Positions 1-8,073 are shown, counted from the stretch's first letter. The stretch: 19,605 bases of DNA from Hemicentrotus pulcherrimus (GCA_003118195.1 BEXV01000666.1:148299-167903), one strand, 5' to 3'. Program-made: numbers and translations. Notes: a model not told the origin generated them from the letters alone.

Positions 1-75
1 TTTTCCCCCCCCCCCCCCCAATGCACGCACGCATGCGCGCGCGCGCACACACAAACACACACACACACACACCCA
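1..75. repeat. Poly-C run and CA/GC dinucleotide microsatellite
   Basis: A run of C from about position 5 to 19 is followed by alternating ACGC/GC and a (CA)n tract reaching about position 72. Alternating purine-pyrimidine DNA of this kind can adopt Z-form. Nothing suggests a gene here. Confidence 0.9.
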
Positions 76-925
76 TAAAAATATATAAAAGTTTGTCAAT
101 ACCCATATGCATTTGATGACTGGTCCTGCACTTGGAAAGAAACTGTCTAGAAGTTTCGATTATTTAGAACATGCAGAATTATTAAAAAGAATAGATCTTG
201 TATATATTGGGCTTTAGGCATTATCCACATATTTTTTTTAGTAATAAAGATCACAAACATATGGAAAAACGCTTCCCACATATGTGTTTGTGGGACCCAC
301 AGACACGCACACACTCAATAGGTCCAAGGCTTTAGACTATAATTAGCTATAATGGAATATGAAGGCTTTTCCAAAATAGTCCTTAGGCCTATCACGTGAA
401 ATAAATACAATTTTGCATAATGAATCAAAATGAATGTTAGAAAGCGCAAAAAATCTTGATCACGAACAAGACCATCAATATTCTCTTTAAAAGAGGTTGT
501 AAACATAAGAAGGCACCATGTTCTCTCGACATACGATTCCCATACCATGCAGAGCACAAGATTCAGCTTTAAATTTTACGTGCCTTATTCACGGGTAATC
601 ATAAAGTGATGGTTGTAATGGGTGAGTTCTGACTAAGATGCCAAATAATTTGTGAGCTTTCTGATCCTGTGTGGAAGTTTGGAAGAATTTCATAGTAGAT
701 AATAATGTTCCCTGAGCAAAATTACTCTTCAAAATAATGCTCACAGTCATATTGGACAATTTGACAAGAAATAGCTGCATAAAAATGGCCCCAACTGCAT
801 GCATGCGAGTAGTCCCATGACCTATTTTTTGTATCGATTGAAGGTGATTTTCAGCAAGAATGAGTCAGTTTGATCATTTCATAACTTCACATTTGTAGTT
901 TTTCTTATGTACTACGTAATCAACC
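76..925. other. Unannotated AT-rich intergenic or intronic stretch
   Basis: No open frame above about 80 codons and no codon-like structure is visible. Around 253-297 there is a loose inverted repeat (CACAAACATATG against CATATGTGTTTGTG). Otherwise I see nothing I can name. Confidence 0.5.
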
Positions 926-995
926 TGAATTATCATACATCGGGGGTCATCTGTACTTTTCATCCCAGTGTTTAGTACCATGTTTCGGGTTAAAG
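926..995 (+). promoter_or_regulatory. PSE-like module 1 (TGAATTATCA - GGTCATCTGTACTTTT - TTAAAG)
   Basis: TGAATTATCA at 926-935 is centred about 20 nt upstream of the second half of the core GGTCATCTGTACTTTT (945-960). TTAAAG begins at 990, 39 nt after C951. The order and spacing are repeated at 4156-4230 and 6556-6629. The arrangement recalls an snRNA-type promoter: POU/octamer site, proximal element, TATA-like box. The core also shares TCACC..ACTT with vertebrate PSEs. The functional reading is inference; common descent of copies 1 and 2 inside repeat A also explains their similarity. Confidence 0.3.
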
Positions 996-1245
996 ATGCA
1001 CGTTAACTCACGCCTCTCCAAAGTTATCACTGATATCAGCTTACAAACATGAACTTTGGTTTGTTTGGAGCACTTCGTAAAAGATGTGATTATTTATTAT
1101 AGATGTATCATGGTGAGATTGTAGAAAGAAGACAATGAATATAATTGATAAAATTGGAAAGCATAGCGAAGGTTAAAGCAAACGATGAAACATGAAGAAT
1201 AACGCGTGAAGCATCATAAATACATATTTTTATGTCGACATTGAA
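926..1245 (+). repeat. Dispersed repeat A, copy 1
   Basis: This stretch aligns by eye, with small gaps, to 4157-4490. Shared landmarks in order are TGAAT..TCAT, GGTCAYCTGTACTTTTCATC, GGGTTAAAG.TGCAC, CTCTCCAAA.TT, CACTGATATCA, TTACAAACATGAACTTTG, GAGATTGTAGAAAG, GAAGGTTA and TATGTCGACATT. The copies are clearly diverged, and similarity stops abruptly at both ends. CCAAAGTT (1018-1025) and AACTTTGG (1052-1059) form an 8-bp stem; copy 2 has one mismatch in it. There is no clear terminal inverted repeat and no long frame. It could be an old non-autonomous transposon or a duplicated ncRNA unit. Its first 70 bases hold the promoter-like module listed separately. Confidence 0.7.
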
Positions 1246-1342
1246 GCTTATTTCTAGTAGCCCTTCGTGTAATACATAATCTTTCCCAATTGCTTCCAGG
1301 TAGTTCATTTCAAGATGTAATCACATGGCCACTACCTAACCA

Positions 1343-1513
1343 CAGTGGAACCTGTCTATAAAGACCACCCAAATGGAAACAAGAAAGGTGGTCTTTATGT
1401 ATAGGTTCATTTAGTACATGTCTTAATGAGAAACCATTTTCAAGGGGCGAAAAATGTGGTCTTTGTAGACAGACGGTTTTTCTATACAGGTGGTCACTCA
1501 ACATTTGACTGTA
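1343..1513. mobile_element. Foldback MITE with AACCT..AAAGACCACC arms (pogo/Tc1-like ends suspected)
   Basis: The left end CAGTGGAACCTGTCTATAAA (1343-1362) continues into GACCACC. Its reverse complement recurs at about 1385-1408 (GGTGGTCTTTATGTATAGG), making a hairpin with about 22-nt arms and three mismatches. Two more arm-like pieces follow: TGTGGTCTTTGTAGACAGA (1455-1473) and CTATACAGGTGGTCAC (1482-1497). The right end reads GACTGTA, the inverse of the CAGT start. CAGT termini with a TA target site are usual for pogo/Tc1-type elements, but the left TA is absent, so class assignment is tentative. It has no coding capacity; frames across it merely translate the repeat. Confidence 0.6.
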
Positions 1514-1654
1514 TATCTTTTGAGATGAACTTGAGTTTTGGTCACGCAATAAGGTCGAGCTTAAAGAAACTATTTGGAAGCAATGTGGAGTTGTTGATGA
1601 CGTAGCACGTGAGAATCACTGTAAACTACAATGTTTCGCAATCATCAAATCGAT

Positions 1655-1696
1655 GAGATATTTTGATTTGATTTGATTTGATATGATTTGATTTAT
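1655..1696. repeat. (GATTT)n pentanucleotide microsatellite
   Basis: TTTGATTTGATTTGATTTGA and near repeats, slightly interrupted by GATAT, run over about 40 bp. Confidence 0.85.
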
Positions 1697-1854
1697 TGAC
1701 TTATCTTGATTGATAGACCTTACGCTTCACACAGAAATGGTCATATTGGACCACGCACAAATGTTTGGTCCAGTTTTTTTTTAGCAATTTATCGTCATAT
1801 TTCGCATTTTCAGGGCACATTTCTATTTTGAATTTACTTCCAAACTGACAATGA

Positions 1855-2227
1855 AAGGTAAAGACCAGTTTTGGAAACGCCCCCTCCGTCAAAAAATTTA
1901 ATGGAAGCTCTAATTACTAATCATGTGAAAAAATACGTTTTGACTAATGATGATACAACTTTTGCCTAGAAACCGCGTACTAATTTATATATTTGGTATA
2001 TTATTATTATATCTATCCGGACTGGATAGATATAGGGTAGTCCCGTATACACCTTTCTGTGTACAGTGCTTGTATCTTTATCAAGACTGAGCCAAATTTC
2101 TTATTATTTTGATGATTCCAACACCGTGCAGTACACACCAATACTTATATCTAGATGATCTGCCTTTTCTGATCAATGCCACAACATTTCACAATGCAAT
2201 CGCATGACCAGAACTGGTCTATACCTT
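1855..2227. mobile_element. TTAAAGG-type MITE, copy 1 (20-bp TIRs, TWA target site)
   Basis: The left end AAGGTAAAGACCAGTTTTGG (1855-1874) and the reverse complement of the right end, AAGGTATAGACCAGTTCTGG, agree at 18 of 20 positions. The flanks are TGA and TAA, compatible with a mutated 3-bp TWA target duplication as in PIF/Harbinger elements. The whole length matches the inverted copy at 17943-18352, including GGAAACGCCCC, ATGGAAGCTCT, AATCATGTGAAA, TATATTTGGTA, GTCCCRTATACA and TTTCTGTGTA. A central hairpin (TATCTATCC 2010-2018 with GGATAGATA 2024-2032) lies mid-element. At about 373 bp and without coding capacity it is a non-autonomous element. Confidence 0.75.
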
Positions 2228-2573
2228 TAAAGAGGATGAGAAAGATCTCAAATTCATTTTTGTCTTCACCCTCATCAGAACACAGCCTCATCTTCAGTGT
2301 GTTTAAGAGCAGGTGAAAGCACTCAGTTCTGAGTGTTTCGGGGCATGACGGGTAATGGTGAGATTCCGGGAGTCCCTCGCTGGCTCCCATTAGGTCAATG
2401 GCATCTCGGTTCTTGAACCCAAGCCGGACCATTGACCATAAAGTGACCCTCTCCTGCCAATGACCAGTAGGACGCTTACCCCTACCCCTATTGACCGAGG
2501 TATCATCATGCTGAACAGCGGCCACTCTACTTAATGGGGCAGGAAAGCCACCATCTTGATTCAACACGATCAA
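2151..2573 (-). other. 140-codon open frame in segment B, product unrecognised
   Basis: A 140-residue frame on the minus strand, repeated without change at 4872-5294. I recognise no domain. It is hydrophilic, with no signal peptide or membrane segment; visible stretches include NRGRGKRPTGHWQERVTLWSM and LGFKNRDAIDLMGASEGLPE. The last roughly 26 residues are encoded by the MITE terminal region, so at least the C-terminus is transposon sequence read through by chance or captured. It could be a fragment of an old gene or exon carried by the repeat, or a fortuitous frame. No splice sites or promoter support expression, and identity between copies reflects the DNA identity of the segment, not selection. 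Confidence 0.2.
2393..2437. other. Nested stem-loop in segment B
   Basis: GGTCAATGG (2393-2401) pairs with CCATTGACC (2429-2437). Between them GGTTC (2408-2412) pairs with GAACC (2415-2419). More TGACC half-sites follow at about 2444, 2462 and 2490. The second copy is at 5114-5158. Function is unknown; a folded RNA or a cluster of nuclear-receptor half-sites are possible readings. Confidence 0.5.
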
Positions 2574-2589
2574 GGCATGTCGGTGTTCG

Positions 2590-2597
2590 ATTCTTCT

Positions 2598-2629
<32 letters not shown>

Positions 2630-2669
2630 TTCTTCTTCTTCTTCTTCTTCTTCTTCTTCCTCCTCTTCT
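2590..2669. repeat. (TTC)n microsatellite, copy 1
   Basis: An almost pure TTC/CTT tract of about 80 bp with a shared early interruption (TTCCTC). It terminates segment B copy 1. Frames across it give only poly-Phe or poly-Leu. Confidence 0.95.
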
Positions 2670-3170
2670 TTACACCCTTAATCAATCACATTTTTCTTCT
2701 TTCAAATAATTGGCCGAATTATTCAGTTACCATGCATCTTTGAGAATTGTTTTCTTTTTTTTTTCTTTTTTTTTGGGGGGGGAGTGGGATACTCCAAATC
2801 TTCTATTTGTCCCATGATTATATCAGACCATAATCCTTCATTTTCCTACATTTGTATCATCATCATCTTCCGTATCGATGATGATATTCATTTAATTTTC
2901 TTTAACTTCAAAACATGTTCATAGTTTGGTTAAATACCATTTATACATGCAATGATATTAAAAATAAAAAAAAACACCCCTCTCAGATCGGTGTTGGCCA
3001 ACCCACTTTCCCATAGTATCTTGTCATCCAGCATATTCAGTGAAATAGATGTGGAAGTTCGAATACTGAAGATAAGGTCAATTATCAACGTATTGAACAC
3101 TGATCAACACGACTGAAATACACAACATGTCAGAACAGAGAGAGACGAGATACGCTACAAGTGGCCATAT
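2670..3170. other. Unannotated stretch with poly-T and a small hairpin
   Basis: T-rich runs and a G run lie at about 2751-2783. TATCATCATC (2855-2864) and GATGATGATA (2877-2886) form a 10-bp stem with a 12-nt loop. I see no gene. Confidence 0.5.
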
Positions 3171-3209
3171 TCATTTATTTATTTATTTATTTATTCATTT
3201 ATTTATTTC
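3171..3209. repeat. (ATTT)n tetranucleotide microsatellite
   Basis: About nine ATTT units with one TTCATT interruption. Confidence 0.9.
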
Positions 3210-4023
3210 TGATATTTAGACAGGGTGACTCATTATCTCCAATAATTGTGGTCTTCCATGAGGCCAATGAGTTTTGTTGACAATTCGGACAAAACTTATC
3301 CTATTTCTCGTAACCTGACTGATTGTTATTTTTTTAATCGAAATACATCTTTGCTTCCAAGAATGACGATTGATTTAGTTGATTCAATACCAATTTGTCG
3401 TCGGTTAAACGTAAAAAGGTCACAATAGTATGACGCATAGCCACTGAGCAAGAGGAGATGATCGTTTTGAACGAATACCCCATAAACGCTCAAAATGATG
3501 ATGTCATTTTCACATTATTACCAATTTTGAGAATTTCAACAATTGATGGCGCGAGATGAACTACTCGCGTCATCGATGTGTATTACTCGCGGTCATTACG
3601 TTCTACTATGGCAACCACCTTGTTTATTTCTTCTCCTCCTTTTCATTTAACTTCAATTGCATATTATCCAGGTCTTTGTCAACCCCATGTGTTGTAAACA
3701 ATAGCTGGCAGCCACAAACAAATCTAATAACAATCCTGTTATATCATGTTATAGGTATTGACCCGTTTGGCAACGCTGTATTAAACCTTGGCCTCCCAGC
3801 TACCGACTACCAGCAGCATTTACCGATCATTCTACAATTTAGTCTACAAATTGAAACCCTTTCGGGAGTGGTGCAAGAAAGTGAACATGTTAAAAAGCTG
3901 CCAGATATTATGTGATAAATGGAATAAGCGTCAAAACAGAAAGACAGTATATCACAGAATAGGTACTTGAACATTTCTTTGTTCCGACTCATTCTTGTAA
4001 AACAATTGCTTTAAAAAATAAAG
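3210..4023. other. Unannotated stretch with an inverted repeat at 3545-3574
   Basis: GATGGCGCGAG (3545-3555) and CTCGCGTCATC (3564-3574) pair at 10 of 11 positions around an 8-nt loop, and TACTCGCGG follows again at about 3583. A 119-codon frame at 3556-3915 shows no motif I recognise. Confidence 0.5.
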
Positions 4024-4063
4024 ACTACGGTTGATATCCACACACTACGGTTGATATCCACAG
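4024..4063. repeat. 20-bp tandem duplication
   Basis: ACTACGGTTGATATCCACAC is followed at once by the same 20-mer with one change at its last base. The start of a third unit (ACTAG) may follow. Confidence 0.95.
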
Positions 4064-4155
4064 ACTAGTTCGAAACATCAATGTCAATGCCCTGAATATA
4101 ATCACAGCGTTCATTATCTTGAACAACTTTGGAACTCTCTGCACGCGGCCCCAAA

Positions 4156-4230
4156 ATATGAATATTCATATATCAAGGGTCACCTGTACTTTTCATCCCA
4201 GTGTTATTATTACCATGTTGTGGGTTAAAG
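4156..4230 (+). promoter_or_regulatory. PSE-like module 2 (POU-like palindrome - GGTCACCTGTACTTTT - TTAAAG)
   Basis: ATATGAATATTCATAT (4156-4171) is a perfect 16-bp palindrome, and its core ATGAATATTCAT resembles dimeric POU-domain sites. GGTCACCTGTACTTTT is at 4178-4193 and TTAAAG starts at 4225, 41 nt after C4184. The module sits at the upstream edge of repeat A copy 2. Its promoter function is inferred from layout only. Confidence 0.35.
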
Positions 4231-4490
4231 CTGCACTTTTAATACTTGCGACTCTCCAAATTTAGCACTGATATCAAATTACAAACATGAACTTTGGTAG
4301 AAGTTTGTTCGGGGCATCTCTCGCATGATATGTTTATATTTATACATGATTATGAATGAGATTGTAGAAAGGAGATAACGAATAAAAGTGATAAAAAAAT
4401 GGGAAACATTGAGAAGGTTACGCCAAACAAAGATGCATTTAAAGTATAATATGTGATAACCATGCAATTATGTGTATGTCGACATTAAAA
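4157..4490 (+). repeat. Dispersed repeat A, copy 2
   Basis: Diverged counterpart of 926-1245 in the same orientation. Similarity begins at the TGAATATTCA palindrome and ends just after TATGTCGACATT. Repeat A precedes segment B at both places (A1-B1 and A2-B2), which suggests an older duplication of a larger block, later altered by insertions. Confidence 0.7.
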
Positions 4491-4744
4491 ACACAATTCC
4501 AGTGTGTATAAAGGTTATACCCCCTGCAATGGATGTGAGTGTTGTTGACTTGATAGAAATTGTAGAAAAAAAGATGTCACCGTTTAAATTATTATGTACT
4601 TGTTACTTAACTTCTCAACTGAAGCTGAACACAGCTAATTTCAAGTTGTTATTACTATATTTTTGATAACACATAAAAACCGTCCCCATGTCAACAAGTA
4701 ATTTCGACAACATTGAAATGATCTTAAATCGGCCATGAAGAATA

Positions 4745-4948
4745 ATCATGCAACAGAATATGACTAATCCATTCTTTCTGTGTACAGTGCTTGTAACTTA
4801 ACCAAGACTGAGCCAAATTTCTTATTATTTTGATGATTCCAACACCGTGCAGTACACACCAATACTTATATCTAGATGATCTGCCTTTTCTGATCAATGC
4901 CACAACATTTCACAATGCAATCGCATGACCAGAACTGGTCTATACCTT
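4745..4948. mobile_element. TTAAAGG-type MITE, copy 2, internally deleted
   Basis: From about 4774 to 4948 this equals the right part of MITE copy 1, including the right terminal repeat ending CTGGTCTATACCTT. Left of that only a faint match remains (TAATCATG..AA.A.AATA.G..ACTAAT at about 4744-4768), so the left half is deleted or replaced. It is part of segment B copy 2. Confidence 0.6.
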
Positions 4949-5294
4949 TAAAGAGGATGAGAAAGATCTCAAATTCATTTTTGTCTTCACCCTCATCAGA
5001 ACACAGCCTCATCTTCAGTGTGTTTAAGAGCAGGTGAAAGCACTCAGTTCTGAGTGTTTCGGGGCATGACGGGTAATGGTGAGATTCCGGGAGTCCCTCG
5101 CTGGCTCCCATTAGGTCAATGGCATCTCGGTTCTTGAACCCAAGCCGGACCATTGACCATAAAGTGACCCTCTCCTGCCAATGACCAGTAGGACGCTTAC
5201 CCCTACCCCTATTGACCGAGGTATCATCATGCTGAACAGCGGCCACTCTACTTAATGGGGCAGGAAAGCCACCATCTTGATTCAACACGATCAA
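4872..5294 (-). other. 140-codon open frame, second copy
   Basis: The translation is identical to that of the frame at 2151-2573, as expected from the DNA identity of the segment. Product and function are not recognised, and the C-terminal part lies in MITE sequence. Probably not a functional gene. Confidence 0.2.
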
Positions 5295-5310
5295 GGCATG
5301 TCGGTGTTCG

Positions 5311-5318
5311 ATTCTTCT

Positions 5319-5350
<32 letters not shown>

Positions 5351-5380
5351 TTCTTCTTCTTCTTCTTCTTCTTCTTCTTC
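5311..5380. repeat. (TTC)n microsatellite, copy 2
   Basis: About 70 bp of TTC with the same early TTCCTC interruption as copy 1, ending at the N at 5381. Confidence 0.95.
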
Positions 5381-5381
5381 N

Positions 5382-5661
5382 TTGTTATCGTTTATTTTTA
5401 GCTAATTGGAGCGGTGATTTTATTATTACATTTCTGTACATGAGTCATATTTATTAATATTTGGCTTCCAGAACTGTGTGTTTACTTCAAATCGGCTAAA
5501 CTGATTACTTTAAGAGTTGATTCTATAACTACATTTACTCACTAATTTAAGATTCTATTTTTTTTTTCAATCATGCATGTAAACAACTTCACAGACACAA
5601 TTGGCCTTACTTTACATGCAGTGATTTTCTTATGATTGAAATTTAAAAGTTAGGATCACAT
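5382..5661. other. Unannotated AT-rich stretch
   Basis: No frame, repeat or signal recognised. Confidence 0.5.
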
Positions 5662-6026
5662 CTGTTCTGTATAATTATGTTATTCTGCTTAAAGTCTGTC
5701 TGCACTAGTTTGGCCGTGAGGGATTAGACCTCCCTGCATGGACAGATGGTATCTCATCAAATGAGCTCTCACTTAACATAAGAAAAAGGGTATCATGGGG
5801 GACCAACGGGTACCGCTTTAGGCATTGTTTGATATATAGATGGCGCAAGTAGCTACACATGTATAAGTAGTGCAATGGGGGTTTAAAATAACTGTTACAA
5901 AATGTTTTCAAAGATGCTAACGGCTTTCCATAATTGTTAAATCCAACTTAGAGATCAGTTCAACGTAGGATCGTCGTGAAACACGTACATGTACACCCTG
6001 TTCTGTATAATTATGTTATGCTGGCT
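5662..6026. repeat. Pair of 25-nt direct repeats flanking about 310 bp
   Basis: CTGTTCTGTATAATTATGTT followed by AT.CTG occurs at 5662-5687 and again at 5998-6023 with a single difference, exactly 336 bp apart. It could be an unusually long target-site duplication, the edges of a degenerate tandem repeat, or ends of an unknown insertion. The enclosed DNA shows no coding signal. Confidence 0.8.
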
Positions 6027-6555
6027 TTATCTCACCAAACTATCATGAGGCAGCTAGGCATGGTCATCCCACACAACCGACAGCCAATGAGACCGATATT
6101 GACAATATGTTCACTAGACCGACAAAAAAACGAGGAATTCCTAATTTAAAAAAATGACTGTTGAAAAAGAAGAGTTTCCAAAAGGTCCATCTGACTTATA
6201 ATGAAACTAAGTATGATGTCTTTATGATTTTGGAAGTTACAGTTACATCTTACAGCGCTCATCTCCAAAAAAAAAAAAAAAACGTACCAAGTTGATATCC
6301 CCTTTAAAATTGAGTCAAATGGATCAAAATTACCCTTAATTATGTTTCGGTTCCGTGTGATCAGTGGATGAAAATAACCGTTCCACATCCCACCCCACCC
6401 CCTTTTCTATTCTTTAACGTTTTGTCTCATAAATCGTTCTCGATTGTATTAAGGTCTTTACATTGCAGGTCTTCCGTGAAATTTGCACTACAAAACAAGT
6501 TCCGGCGGGAAACGATCTCACTTCGCTCCGCAAGACATAAACACGGGTCATTATT
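6027..6555. other. Unannotated stretch with a poly-A run
   Basis: A run of about 16 A lies at about 6268-6283. A 91-codon frame at 6368-6643 has no recognisable motif. Nothing else seen. Confidence 0.5.
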
Positions 6556-6629
6556 TAGCAATATTTACTCATTTTTAGGTTCGCCTGTACTTTTGATATT
6601 CCCTCTTGAATATGCCGGTAGACTTAAAG
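6556..6629 (+). promoter_or_regulatory. PSE-like module 3 (AGCAATATTTAC - GGTTCGCCTGTACTTTT - TTAAAG)
   Basis: An AATATT-centred site (about 6557-6568) lies about 22 nt upstream of C6585 in GGTTCGCCTGTACTTTT (6578-6594). TTAAAG begins at 6624, 39 nt after C6585. The spacing equals modules 1 and 2, but the DNA downstream does not resemble repeat A, so the module appears conserved apart from the rest of that repeat. TTAAAGGTAAAA also looks like the MITE end, which is a competing explanation for that box. Confidence 0.3.
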
Positions 6630-7311
6630 GTAAAATCGTCTGAGGATGAAATATGGGCACGCTTTCAATTTATCCCGTATGCATGTTAATTCTGGGCCCT
6701 AGAAAAGGCTTTGAACAGTTATCACAAATAAACATCAGGAAGTAGTAAAACATAGTGTACTTTGTTTCAATATAAAGATAGGGATGAAGTATCTTCCGTG
6801 GCAATTGATTTTGCAATGGAGTTATCTGTTTCTAATTAGGATATTAAAAAGACATATCGATTCGTAAAAATAGATTGATCAGTGCTTCTATTCTTTGATG
6901 GGACTTGATATACACGTCATGGAAGGGGTTAAACAATTTATTGAAGAATGGTAAAGTGACTCTTGAGATTATTTGAGAATTGTGGATGCTGGCCTCATAA
7001 ATATCCCTGTTATTAATCTATCAAATCTATGTTATTTCATTGAACTCATTTTATGCAAGATTTAATGTTTAAGTTGCTGGATAAGTGCAGATCACACGAG
7101 GATTTTTTTAAAATCTGACGGCCACTTTTCATTCTTGTTGGCAGATTTGAAACTTGTTTGGTAAATCTGGTCCGACCCTTCCTCCCTATCAAAAAATTCT
7201 AGCGATGCCTTTGGATAATAATGAACCATTTGTAATCACTTTTAAATTCACGAGGAGTGTGCAGATTGAAATAGATGACAATTCAGAAGTAGAGATTATG
7301 TGGGAAATATG
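6630..7311. other. Unannotated AT-rich stretch
   Basis: No gene, repeat boundary or clear signal recognised. Confidence 0.5.
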
Positions 7312-7500
7312 ACGGGGGAAGTGGTGATGGTGGATGTGATGGTGGTGGAGGTGGTGGTGGATCAGATGGTGGTGATGATGATGGTGGCGATGGTGATGGT
7401 GGTGGTGGTGGTGTTGATGGTGGTAGTGGCAGTGAAAACGGAGGTTGTGGTGGTGGAACACGTATTAGAGCAAGAGCAAGAGCACGTACTAGAGCAAGAA
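7312..7500. repeat. GGT/GAT-rich minisatellite followed by AGAGCA hexamers
   Basis: From about 7317 to 7452 the plus strand is an imperfect array of GGT, GAT, GGTGAT and GTT units with strong purine/G bias. It is followed at about 7468-7500 by AGAGCAAGAGCAAGAGCACG-type repeats. The open frames in several registers (poly-Val/Met on plus; poly-His, poly-Pro/Ser or poly-Thr on minus) are artefacts of the repeat. Confidence 0.9.
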
Positions 7501-7775
7501 ATATGCAATTTCTGAGCGAATAACTCGAAACCTCTCTTAAAGTCTTGCCAAAATATTTCCATCTCAAACACGTACGGTTTCTAGCTTTAAAGGTAGCTTC
7601 GGTACACATATCACAGCGCGCTTCTTAATACACCCCTGCTGGCATCAGACCTCATCCTGGAACGCCAACCTGTGCTTAACCTAAATATTCCTCTTCTCGC
7701 CATACAAACCTTCACAGACGGGAGGCCGAATCCAAAGAAACACACTCCCTAAATACCACCTCAAACAGGCCGTAA

Positions 7776-7792
7776 GGTCACCTGTACTTTTT
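7776..7792 (+). promoter_or_regulatory. PSE-like core, isolated (GGTCACCTGTACTTTTT)
   Basis: Best match to the core motif of module 2 (17 nt), but without the AATATT palindrome or TTAAAG at the usual spacing. CGCGC follows directly. Function inferred only by similarity to the other copies. Confidence 0.25.
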
Positions 7793-7846
7793 CGCGCAAG
7801 CCTACACCACGAATGCAGTGCAAGAAGAAAGCCGTTTGGGTTATCC

Positions 7847-7860
7847 NCCCCCCCCCCCCA
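7847..7860. repeat. N plus poly-C run
   Basis: A single N followed by about 12 C; likely sequencing or assembly uncertainty at a homopolymer. Confidence 0.9.
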
Positions 7861-8043
7861 TTTCTCGTTCTATACCCGTCTCCGGGCGCCTTTGGTGGTA
7901 AATACATTTTAATCCCAAGCGCAAGCATGTGAGTCCATTATTAAAACTCGATCCTATAATGCGAGAAAGCTATTGGAAATGGGAGAATAGGGTGTTTGCT
8001 TTGCTTGCAAACGGGGTCATTGACTTCCTACGTTAAGTGAATT

Positions 8044-8073
8044 GATCGCGCGGCAGACGTGGCGCGCGCGCTG
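8044..8073. other. CG-rich patch
   Basis: GATCGCGCGGCAGACGTGGC followed by GCGCGCGCTG is dense in CpG within AT-rich DNA. It includes E2F-like GGCGCG and a short Z-DNA-prone alternation. It may be a small CpG-rich regulatory element; there is no gene nearby to attach it to. Confidence 0.35.

Larger units (their letters stand above)
2053..2669. repeat. Duplicated segment B, copy 1
   Basis: This segment matches 4774-5380 at a constant offset of 2721. Three substitutions fall at 2075, 2079 and 2081; from 2082 to 2590 I find no difference, and the match then enters a TTC microsatellite. It consists of the right part of MITE copy 1 followed by about 360 bp that are GC-richer than the surroundings. 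The cause may be recent duplication, gene conversion or an assembly duplication. The microsatellite length and the sequence beyond it differ between copies. Confidence 0.9.
4774..5380. repeat. Duplicated segment B, copy 2
   Basis: Copy of 2053-2669 with apparently perfect identity from about 4803 to 5311. It carries the same 140-codon minus-strand frame (4872-5294) and nested stem-loop (5114-5158). It ends in a TTC microsatellite that runs straight into an N at 5381, so the right junction may be an assembly join. Confidence 0.9.

Noticed and set aside
2534..2743. Poly-Phe frame
   Set aside because: Direct translation of the TTC microsatellite.
3171..3209. CRISPR-like or other array
   Set aside because: Pure ATTT microsatellite without spacers; no CRISPR array anywhere in the window.
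3556..3915. 119-codon open frame
   Set aside because: No domain, no supporting splice or promoter context, and another frame overlaps on each strand.
7189..7609. Overlapping His-rich, Pro/Ser-rich and Thr-rich frames
   Set aside because: They are translations of the GGT/GAT minisatellite in different registers, not proteins.
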